NCBI GenBank assembly: GCA_949286445.1
Contig: CASECL010000115.1
Span: 1-7,036, forward strand
Direction of reading: 5' to 3'
Source of the DNA: an uncultured bacterium
Lineage (GTDB): Bacteria; Verrucomicrobiota; Lentisphaeria; Victivallales; Victivallaceae
Length of the DNA stretch: 7,036 nt
Shown here: one piece after another, positions 1-4,940 of the stretch
Layout of the letters: each line of letters begins with the position of its first letter
Numbering within the stretch: the first letter of the stretch is position 1
Position numbers and translations under genes: made by a program
Notes under the pieces: model-generated
The model's input: the letters and a program-made list of their open reading frames with translations, nothing else
Told to the model about the DNA's origin: nothing
Databases searched by the model: none

Positions 1-830
1 AAAGTGATGAAAATAACCACGTTAAAATAGTTTGCGGTACCGGTAAATTCAAATTGCTGGGTCTTTCCGCGCTGGATTTCCCTGAGTCCATCGGCTTTGA
101 TGAAGTAAGAAAAATCCAGCTTTCTGAAAGCGAATTCAAGCGGATGATCGGTTCAATATCTTATGCGGTAAGCTCGGAAGACAGCCGCAAGGCACTTACC
201 GGTATATTGCTTTCAGTAAGTGAAAACATCGTTACCGCAGTAGCCACCGACGGAAAACGTCTGGCAGTTCAGTCCAGCGTGCCGGAAGAGGTAAGCGGAG
301 CCGGCGGCGATTGCATTATTCCCCTCAAGAGTGCCAATGAGGTAAAGCGTCTGCTTGACGGCAATGGTTCGGTGGTGATAAAGATCGGTGAAAAACAGTG
401 TTCATTTTCCACGGCTTCATTCACCTTGAATACTAAACTTATCGAAGGAAATTACCCCAATTACAAGGCGGTCATTCCCACCGATTTCAAAAAGAGCGTG
501 GAAATTGACAGCCATAAACTGCTGGAAAAAATATCCATGGTTTCCCAGATACTTTCCGACTCCAGCAGTTTTGTAGTGCTTGATTTTGAGAGCAACCTGC
601 TCCGTGTCCACGCTTCCAGCAGCGAAGTGGGAGAGGGCGGCGACATTGTGGAAGTGGAATATGCTGATGAACCGCTGGAAATTTCATTCAACCCGGATTT
701 CCTGGCGGATTGTTTGAAAAACACCTCTTCAGACAAGGTGATTTTCAAAATCAATGACTCTTTAACTCCGGTTCTTATTGAGGGACAGCCGGGATTTCTG
801 TACGTCATTATGCCGATCCGCAAGAAGTAA
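1..830 (+). CDS. dnaN: DNA polymerase III beta subunit (sliding clamp), 5'-truncated
   Basis: The product is the ring-shaped dimeric clamp that tethers DNA polymerase III to DNA and recruits partner proteins. The reading frame is open from base 3 to the stop at 828-830, so the gene enters from upstream. The TTG at 54 is an internal codon and not a start, because the in-frame residues before it (ending VCGTGKFKLLGLSALDFPE) match the end of clamp domain I. About 275 residues are visible against roughly 366-375 for the family, so about 90-100 N-terminal residues are missing. Domain II begins near LSESEFKRMIGSISYAVS and includes the typical VATDGKRLAV. The EGNYPNYKAVIP segment matches the E. coli GRFPDYRRVLP region. 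Domain III has the SFNPDFLADCL segment and ends YVIMPIRKK, equivalent to the family's MPMRL-type C terminus. recF follows 36 bases downstream, as in many origin-proximal dnaA-dnaN-recF clusters. Confidence 0.97.
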   Translation, partial: SDENNHVKIVCGTGKFKLLGLSALDFPESIGFDEVRKIQLSESEFKRMIGSISYAVSSEDSRKALTGILLSVSENIVTAVATDGKRLAVQSSVPEEVSGAGGDCIIPLKSANEVKRLLDGNGSVVIKIGEKQCSFSTASFTLNTKLIEGNYPNYKAVIPTDFKKSVEIDSHKLLEKISMVSQILSDSSSFVVLDFESNLLRVHASSSEVGEGGDIVEVEYADEPLEISFNPDFLADCLKNTSSDKVIFKINDSLTPVLIEGQPGFLYVIMPIRKK

Positions 831-866
831 TTTTGCAGAATACTTCTGATATTGATGGGAACGGAA

Positions 867-1922
867 ATGACTGTTTTGGACATAAAACTTTCAAATTTCC
901 GTTCCTGTGAGTCGAAAATCTGGCATTTTGACCGGAAAAAGACGGTTTTTACCGGCAGAAACGGCACCGGAAAAAGCAATTTGGCGGAAGCGGTGTTTTT
1001 CTGCAGTATTTTGCGTTCATTCCGGACTTCGTCGCTGCGGGAGCTTTACCGGCTGGGAAAAACGGAATTTCTGTTGGAAATGACCATTAAAAAAAGGTCA
1101 TATCCGGAGAAATTGAAGATAATTCAGCATCTCGGCGGCGGAAAGAAGCTCTTTATTGACAATGAGCCGGTGGTAAGATCGAGTGATTTTATCCGGGAAT
1201 TCCGGGCGGTGGCGTTTGCTCCGGAGGATAAAAATATTGCGGGAGGGTCATCGGTTTTCCGGCGCAGATTTTTTGATATGCTCATTTCGGTACTGGAGCC
1301 GGGTTATCTCAAGGCATTGCAGAATTATCTGACTGCGCTCCGGGAGCGCAATGCGGCTTTGAAAGCAGGACCGGCGGCAGGGGAGGGTTTCAATGACGGA
1401 GTTTTTGCCGCTTTTGAAAAAGTGATGGCGGAAAACGGTTCGGAAATCGGCACTTACCGCCGGAAATATACGGAGATTGCAGCGGAGAAACTGATTCAGC
1501 TTTCCGGTTCGGATAAGTGGGGGATAGTTTACCGTCCGGAATTTCCGGAAAACAGCGGTGATTATGCGGCGTTTTTAAGTTCCAGCCGGGAAAGAGACCG
1601 GAAGAAAGGTTTCACCTTTTCCGGGCCGCAGCTGGATGACTGGAAGTTGACTTTTGAAGACCGGGAACTGCGTTCCTACGGCAGCAGCGGACAAACCAGA
1701 CTGTGCGCGCTTTACCTCAGGATGGCGGAGTTCATGCTGGTAAGGGAGAGAACCGGTCTGCCGGTGGTGGCGATAGTGGATGATGTTACCGGAGAACTGG
1801 ATTCGGAGAACCGGAACCGGTTTTACCGGATGCTGGATCTGGCGGATCAGAGTTTTTTTACTTTTACCGAATTTCCCGGGGAGGAATTTTTCGCTGATGC
1901 CGGGGAGTTGAAAATCGGATAA
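867..1922 (+). CDS. recF: DNA replication/repair ATPase RecF
   Basis: RecF is an SMC-like ABC ATPase that, with RecO and RecR, loads RecA at single-strand gaps and stalled forks. From ATG 867 the protein has 351 residues, close to the usual ~357. The N terminus MTVLDIKLSNFRS is the family opening. Walker A is GRNGTGKS (about residues 30-37). The ABC signature lies in YGSSGQTRLCALYLR, and Walker B with the catalytic acid is VVAIVDDVTGELD near the C terminus. In-frame alternatives are TTG 852 and ATG 855. I prefer ATG 867 because it gives the normal family N terminus and has GGGA at 857-860 six bases upstream, while the earlier starts lack a clear ribosome site. The gene sits 36 bases after dnaN with no terminator between them, so co-transcription is likely. 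No frameshift or lost motif is seen. Confidence 0.97.
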   Translation: MTVLDIKLSNFRSCESKIWHFDRKKTVFTGRNGTGKSNLAEAVFFCSILRSFRTSSLRELYRLGKTEFLLEMTIKKRSYPEKLKIIQHLGGGKKLFIDNEPVVRSSDFIREFRAVAFAPEDKNIAGGSSVFRRRFFDMLISVLEPGYLKALQNYLTALRERNAALKAGPAAGEGFNDGVFAAFEKVMAENGSEIGTYRRKYTEIAAEKLIQLSGSDKWGIVYRPEFPENSGDYAAFLSSSRERDRKKGFTFSGPQLDDWKLTFEDRELRSYGSSGQTRLCALYLRMAEFMLVRERTGLPVVAIVDDVTGELDSENRNRFYRMLDLADQSFFTFTEFPGEEFFADAGELKIG

Positions 1923-1998
1923 ATTACCGCGGGTGCGGCAGAAAGAAGATGATTTTATCAGCGGAAAATTCCGCAGGGTTGTAAGTGCCAATATTATC

Positions 1999-2004
1999 AG
2001 GAGA
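1999..2004 (+). promoter_or_regulatory. Shine-Dalgarno site that fixes the lpdA start
   Basis: AGGAGA lies five to six bases before ATG 2009. It is a near-perfect anti-16S match and supports ATG 2009 over the in-frame GTG at 1985, which would add eight residues (MPILSGEK) not expected before the FAD-binding strand. Confidence 0.8.
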
Positions 2005-2008
2005 AAAA

Positions 2009-3403
2009 ATGGAAAAGTTCGATGTGTGCGTGGTGGGTGCGGGGCCCGGAGGTTATGTTGCGGCAATCCGTTGCGGTCAGCTGGGACTGAAGACCGCGCT
2101 GGTGGAAAAGGCTTATCTGGGTGGAACCTGTCTTAACTGGGGATGTATTCCCACCAAAACGCTGATTGCCGGCGGCGAAGTGCTTTCCGCGGCCCGCAAA
2201 GCATCGGAATTCGGAGTGGATATTTCCGGTGAAGTCAAGGTGAACTGGGCTAAAATGCAGGAACGCAAGGATGCGGTAGTGGCGAAATTGCGCCAGGGTA
2301 TTGCAGGTTTGCTCAAAAGTGCCGGAGTGACTGTATTTTCCGGGCGCGGTGAATTTCTGAGCAAAAAGCAGCTGATGGTAGCTGCCGGAGATGATGCCGG
2401 AAAGGTGATTGAGAGCGCGAATTTTATTATTGCTTCCGGCAGTGATCCGCTTATTCCCCGCTTTATTCCGGAGGGTAAACGCGTATTGAGCAGTACGGAA
2501 CTGCTTTCCATCGACCGGATTCCCAAGAGTCTGCTTATTCTTGGCGGCGGCGTGATCGGGTGCGAATTTGCCTGTCTTTTTGCGGAGCTCGGCAGTGAAG
2601 TAACGGTGGTGGAAATGCTGCCGACCATACTTCCGAATATTGATGCGGACTGTGTTAAAGTATTGAAAAAGAGCATGGAGAAACTGGGGGTGAAAATCCT
2701 TACCGGCCAGCCGCTTTCAGACATCAAGTGCACCAGCCGCGGCGTTTCCGGCAAAGCCGGAGAGGAGAAACTTTCTGCGGAATATCTTCTGGTCTCCATC
2801 GGCCGCAAACCCTGCAATGCTGAACTCAACCTTCCGGCCGCGGGAGTGAAGAGCAATGAACGCGGATTTATTCCGGTGGATGAATACAACCGTACCAATG
2901 TGCCGAATATTTATGCTATCGGTGATGTTACCGGCAAGATCATGCTGGCGCATTTTGCCTCAGCCGGAGCCAATCAGGTTGCCTCCACCATTGCGGGAAA
3001 ACGGACTCAGTTCAACGGCGAGCTTACTCCGGGATGTATTTTCACGGTGCCGGAAATTGGTTCCCTGGGTATGAGCGAAGCGGAATGCCAGGCCAAAGGC
3101 ATTCAATATAACGTGGGCAAATTCACTTTTGCCGGTCTGGGCAAAGCTCTGGCGATGAATGAGACCGAAGGTTTCGTTAAGATTATTGCGGACAGGGAAA
3201 CCGATCAGATACTGGGTATTCACATTATCGGACCTCACGCCACCGATCTTATCGCGGAAGCCGGCCCGGTTCTGGCTATGGAAATGACCGCCCGTGAACT
3301 GGGAAAAATTATTCATGCCCATCCGACATTGGGTGAAGCAATGATGGAAGCGGCTCACGCGGTTCACGGTGAATGCGCCCATCAGCCCACCCGGAGACGC
3401 TGA
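2009..3403 (+). CDS. lpdA: Dihydrolipoamide dehydrogenase (E3)
   Basis: This flavoenzyme reoxidises dihydrolipoamide with NAD+ and serves as E3 of pyruvate and 2-oxoglutarate dehydrogenase complexes and as L-protein of the glycine cleavage system. It is cytoplasmic and homodimeric. The 464-residue product (E. coli Lpd is 474) has the FAD dinucleotide motif GAGPGGY at residues 10-16. The redox disulfide is Cys41/Cys46 in GGTCLNWGCIPTK, and the NAD-binding motif is GGGVIGCEFA. The second FAD contact is IYAIGDVTG. The active-site HAHPTLGE places the catalytic base at about His438 with its partner Glu443. These features separate it from glutathione or mercuric reductases. The neighbours are recF (86 bases upstream) and ruvC (179 bases downstream). 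No E1, E2 or gcv gene is visible, so which complex it serves cannot be told. The C terminus is a basic TRRR tail. Confidence 0.95.
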   Translation: MEKFDVCVVGAGPGGYVAAIRCGQLGLKTALVEKAYLGGTCLNWGCIPTKTLIAGGEVLSAARKASEFGVDISGEVKVNWAKMQERKDAVVAKLRQGIAGLLKSAGVTVFSGRGEFLSKKQLMVAAGDDAGKVIESANFIIASGSDPLIPRFIPEGKRVLSSTELLSIDRIPKSLLILGGGVIGCEFACLFAELGSEVTVVEMLPTILPNIDADCVKVLKKSMEKLGVKILTGQPLSDIKCTSRGVSGKAGEEKLSAEYLLVSIGRKPCNAELNLPAAGVKSNERGFIPVDEYNRTNVPNIYAIGDVTGKIMLAHFASAGANQVASTIAGKRTQFNGELTPGCIFTVPEIGSLGMSEAECQAKGIQYNVGKFTFAGLGKALAMNETEGFVKIIADRETDQILGIHIIGPHATDLIAEAGPVLAMEMTARELGKIIHAHPTLGEAMMEAAHAVHGECAHQPTRRR

Positions 3404-3582
3404 ATTTTCCGGAGCCGGCGGCATACGGCTGGAAGCTGTGGAGGGATTGCGGCTGACCGGGTGATACCGGGGAAAGCTGATGAGAAACGGCGGAAGCGGG
3501 AGTGGTCTTAATCAAATCAGGTCAGGGCAATAACGGGTAACCGGAAACGGGTCGCCGGAAAAATACTTATGGACGGGAAAAG

Positions 3583-4083
3583 ATGATAATTCTCGGATTG
3601 GATCCGGCGATCCGCACCACCGGATACGGTGTGGTCGAACGGTTGGAAGATGGCCGTTACCGGATATTGGACTGCGGGGTGATCCGCAACACGGCAAGCA
3701 TGCCTCACAGCGAATGTCTGCGCCGTCTTTCCGGCGGTGTCGGCCAGCTGGTGGAGAAGTTCAAGCCGGAACACGCCTCCATTGAGGAACCTTTTGTGGG
3801 TCGCAATGCGGGAACGGCAATTATTCTCGGCATGGCCCGCGGAGCGATAGTGGCGGAGCTGGCCCGGCATCATATTCCGGTATATGCCTATTCACCGCGC
3901 AGCGCGAAAAAAGCGGCTACCGGTTACGGGGGAGCAAGCAAGGAGCAGATAGCGGCGCTGCTTTCAGCGGAACTTGAAATTGATGTATCTGCTATTGCGC
4001 TGGATGCTACTGACGCTCTGGCCCTGGCTATGTGTCATGGGCGGCTTCTGAGCTGGCCGGAACTGATGGGGAAAAGTCTTTGA
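3583..4083 (+). CDS. ruvC: Crossover junction endodeoxyribonuclease RuvC
   Basis: RuvC is a dimeric RNase H-fold nuclease that resolves Holliday junctions with symmetric Mg2+-dependent nicks, normally acting with the RuvAB branch-migration motor. The 166-residue protein has the usual length. It opens with MIILGLDPAIRTTGYG, giving catalytic Asp7. Glu68 in SIEEPF corresponds to E. coli Glu66, and Asp141/Asp144 in DATDALALAMCH correspond to Asp138/Asp141, so the acidic tetrad is complete. ATG 3583 is supported by the family N terminus. The ribosome site is only modest (GGGA about five to eight bases upstream). ruvA, ruvB and yebC, frequent neighbours elsewhere, are not in the window. The 179 bases before it contain no gene or clear promoter that I can identify. 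Confidence 0.96.
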   Translation: MIILGLDPAIRTTGYGVVERLEDGRYRILDCGVIRNTASMPHSECLRRLSGGVGQLVEKFKPEHASIEEPFVGRNAGTAIILGMARGAIVAELARHHIPVYAYSPRSAKKAATGYGGASKEQIAALLSAELEIDVSAIALDATDALALAMCHGRLLSWPELMGKSL

Positions 4084-4087
4084 ATTT

Positions 4088-4229
4088 ATCCCGGCGGTAA
4101 TCCGGGATTTTCCTGTTCATAATATTGATAACAGGGAAAAATTGCCGGAAGTCGATTGGTTAAGGCAATTTAATTCAGGTCAATTATTGATCAAAATTGG
4201 TAAAAGGCGGAATTTTCCGCCTTTTTTTT
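4088..4229 (+). other. Chain of stem-loops after ruvC; possible structured 3' UTR or small RNA
   Basis: Five inverted repeats tile this stretch almost without gaps. ATCCCGG 4088-4094 pairs with CCGGGAT 4102-4108. TTTTCCTGTT 4108-4117 pairs with AACAGGGAAAA 4130-4140, with one bulged G. AAATTGCC 4139-4146 pairs with GGCAATTT 4164-4171. The near-palindrome around TTGATCAA covers 4181-4199. The last hairpin, 4202-4229, has a T run. No known RNA family is recognised. The first hairpin followed by TTTTCC could itself be a weak terminator. The pairing is seen by eye; a stable RNA is an inference. Confidence 0.35.
4202..4229 (+). terminator. Intrinsic terminator downstream of ruvC
   Basis: AAAAGGCGGAA is followed at once by its inverted copy TTCCGCCTTTT, giving about 9-11 base pairs around a short AATTTT loop. 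An unbroken run of eight T (4222-4229) follows. It lies 118 bases after the ruvC stop. The four A before the stem give only a weak U-tract on the opposite strand. Confidence 0.85.
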
Positions 4230-4611
4230 ATGGTTTCAGACAACTCCGGAGGGGGAGGAAATATAATGGTAAATTCCGGCATATTGTAATTATAATGCCG
4301 TTATTCAGCAAAATTATTCTTCATTCTATCCTGGTGAGCTGAGAGCCGGTCAGATTAAAAAAAATACCGCAGTATGACCAGCAGTCCGGAAACGGATTTC
4401 CGGAATACAGCAATATATCTGATTACCGGGTTTGACAGGGTTGAATTTATTTTCTGCTGACATAAAAGAACGGATCTTTCAGAAAAGGCAATGTTCTGTT
4501 TCCGGCAGAAAACTTACAGCAGAGACGATAAAAAGAATTTGGACTCGGCAAAAACCTGATCCGGGAGAAAATCTGTCCATTGCTCCCCCTTTTCCCCGCC
4601 TCCGGAGCAAT
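4230..4611. other. Intergenic stretch without a recognisable gene
   Basis: This 382-base stretch lies between the ruvC terminator and the terminator of the small - strand gene. Open frames inside it do not look like proteins and none has convincing start signals. It contains a perfect 8-bp hairpin TCCGGAAA/TTTCCGGA at 4385-4404. A CGGCAT/ATGCCG pair lies at 4277-4300, and ATTGCTCC/GGAGCAAT lies at 4579-4611 around a loop that is G-rich on the - strand. A consensus-like TTGACA at 4432-4437 has no good -10 box at the right distance. It may be plain spacer DNA or gene remnants. Confidence 0.5.
4501..4517. repeat. Near-identical 17-bp direct repeat, copy 1
   Basis: TCCGGCAGAAAACTTAC matches the segment at 4640-4656 in 16 of 17 positions. 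The copies are 139 bases apart and in the same orientation. A second shared segment, CCTGATCCGG, occurs at 4555-4564 and 4635-4644. Confidence 0.5.
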
Positions 4612-4645
4612 AAAAAGGCCGGACCCGGTAAAACCCTGATCCGGC
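4612..4645 (-). terminator. Intrinsic terminator of the small basic protein gene
   Basis: Read on the - strand, GCCGGATC pairs with GGTCCGGC (one G-U pair) across a 12-base loop and is followed by CTTTTTA. It starts eight bases after the stop of the 29-codon gene, which supports that gene being a separate transcription unit. Confidence 0.75.
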
Positions 4646-4656
4646 AGGAAACTTAC
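4640..4656. repeat. Near-identical 17-bp direct repeat, copy 2
   Basis: TCCGGCAGGAAACTTAC differs from copy 1 (4501-4517) at one base. This copy covers the stop codon of the small basic - strand gene and one arm of its terminator. Confidence 0.5.
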
Positions 4657-4742
4657 TTCTTCTTGTGACGCAGAAGCTTGAGCTGCTTCTTTCTCTTGTG
4701 TTTCGCGATCTTCTTGCGGCGTTTCTTTTTCAGGCTGCCCAT
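4653..4742 (-). CDS. 29-aa AURKAIP1/COX24-domain protein (bS22/mS38-like small-subunit protein)
   Basis: ATG at 4742-4740 opens a 29-residue frame that begins MGSLKKKRRKKIAKHKRK and ends RHKKK before TAA at 4655-4653. Seventeen of 29 residues are Lys or Arg. The MGS start and the KKRRKKxAKHKRKK core are the pattern of short bacterial proteins in the AURKAIP1/COX24 family. That family is related to mitoribosomal mS38 and to the actinobacterial small-subunit protein bS22, which bind rRNA in the 30S particle; this is recalled family knowledge. A role on the ribosome is inferred here. The gene is too short for usual length cut-offs but well supported. GGAG lies eight bases before the ATG, an extended -10 promoter lies at 4792-4800, and its own terminator follows. 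It stands alone, divergent from ilvD. A chance Lys-rich frame is unlikely given the motif order. Confidence 0.88.
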   Translation of the reverse strand: MGSLKKKRRKKIAKHKRKKQLKLLRHKKK

Positions 4743-4791
4743 AGTTTAAACTCCATTATTATTGTTATAATCCAAACGCTGTTATCCTCTT

Positions 4792-4800
4792 AATATAGCA
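4792..4800 (-). promoter_or_regulatory. Extended -10 promoter for the small basic protein gene
   Basis: The - strand reads TGCTATATT, a TGn extended -10 followed by a five-of-six match to TATAAT. No good -35 box lies 16-18 bases upstream, which is common for extended -10 promoters. It predicts a leader of roughly 40-45 bases. An alternative TATAAC at 4765-4770 would leave almost no leader and fits less well. Confidence 0.5.
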
Positions 4801-4819
4801 TGCTTTTTGAAAAAATCTT

Positions 4820-4830
4820 CCCTTAAAGGG
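4820..4830. promoter_or_regulatory. 11-bp inverted repeat between divergent promoters
   Basis: CCCTTAAAGGG is a perfect inverted repeat around a central A. It lies between the -10 box of the small - strand gene and the ilvD promoter. An operator role is possible but unproven. Confidence 0.3.
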
Positions 4831-4852
4831 TAAAAAATACGGTTTTTTTTAT

Positions 4853-4868
4853 TTTTTCAGCTGAAAAA
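4853..4868. promoter_or_regulatory. 16-bp perfect palindrome next to the ilvD -35 box
   Basis: TTTTTCAGCTGAAAAA is a perfect palindrome that ends one base before the predicted ilvD -35 hexamer at 4870. That position suits a dimeric regulator, either a repressor or an activator. The site matches no operator that I recognise. Confidence 0.4.
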
Positions 4869-4869
4869 C

Positions 4870-4898
4870 TTGAAAAAAACTTTACTTTGGTGTATCTT
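4870..4898 (+). promoter_or_regulatory. Sigma-70-type promoter of ilvD
   Basis: TTGAAA (4870-4875) is followed after exactly 17 bases by TATCTT (4893-4898). Transcription would start near 4905 and give a leader of about 36 bases. That is too short for a peptide attenuator or T-box, so control, if any, probably acts at initiation. Confidence 0.6.
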
Positions 4899-4940
4899 TT
4901 TATTGTTTTTTTCAACCAGTAAAAAGGAGCAAGGAAAACT

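Noticed and set aside
54..56. TTG as the start of dnaN
   Set aside because: The frame stays open to the window edge with residues typical of clamp domain I, so the true start is upstream of the window.
1992..1997. TATTAT as a -10 box for lpdA
   Set aside because: Transcription would start inside or after the Shine-Dalgarno site at 1999-2004, and no -35 box is present.
2113..2898. 261-aa frame on the - strand across lpdA
   Set aside because: It is an antisense shadow; lpdA has all catalytic and cofactor motifs in the + frame.
4266..4289. Seven-codon leader-like peptide (MVNSGIL) after a strong GGAGG
   Set aside because: The ribosome site is good, but no downstream + strand gene exists for it to regulate, and the peptide has no repeated regulatory codon.
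4142..4342. 66-aa open frame on the + strand
   Set aside because: It runs through the ruvC terminator and the stem-loop region, has no ribosome site at its start and shows no recognisable protein pattern.
4340..4440. Possible tRNA or SRP RNA suggested by GGTCAG and GGGTTTGA words
   Set aside because: No acceptor stem, cloverleaf or SRP core loop can be assembled around them.
4432..4668. 78-aa open frame on the + strand starting TTG
   Set aside because: It overlaps the terminator and the C-terminal codons of the well-supported - strand gene, and lacks a Shine-Dalgarno site. Its start coincides with a TTGACA that also lacks a matching -10.
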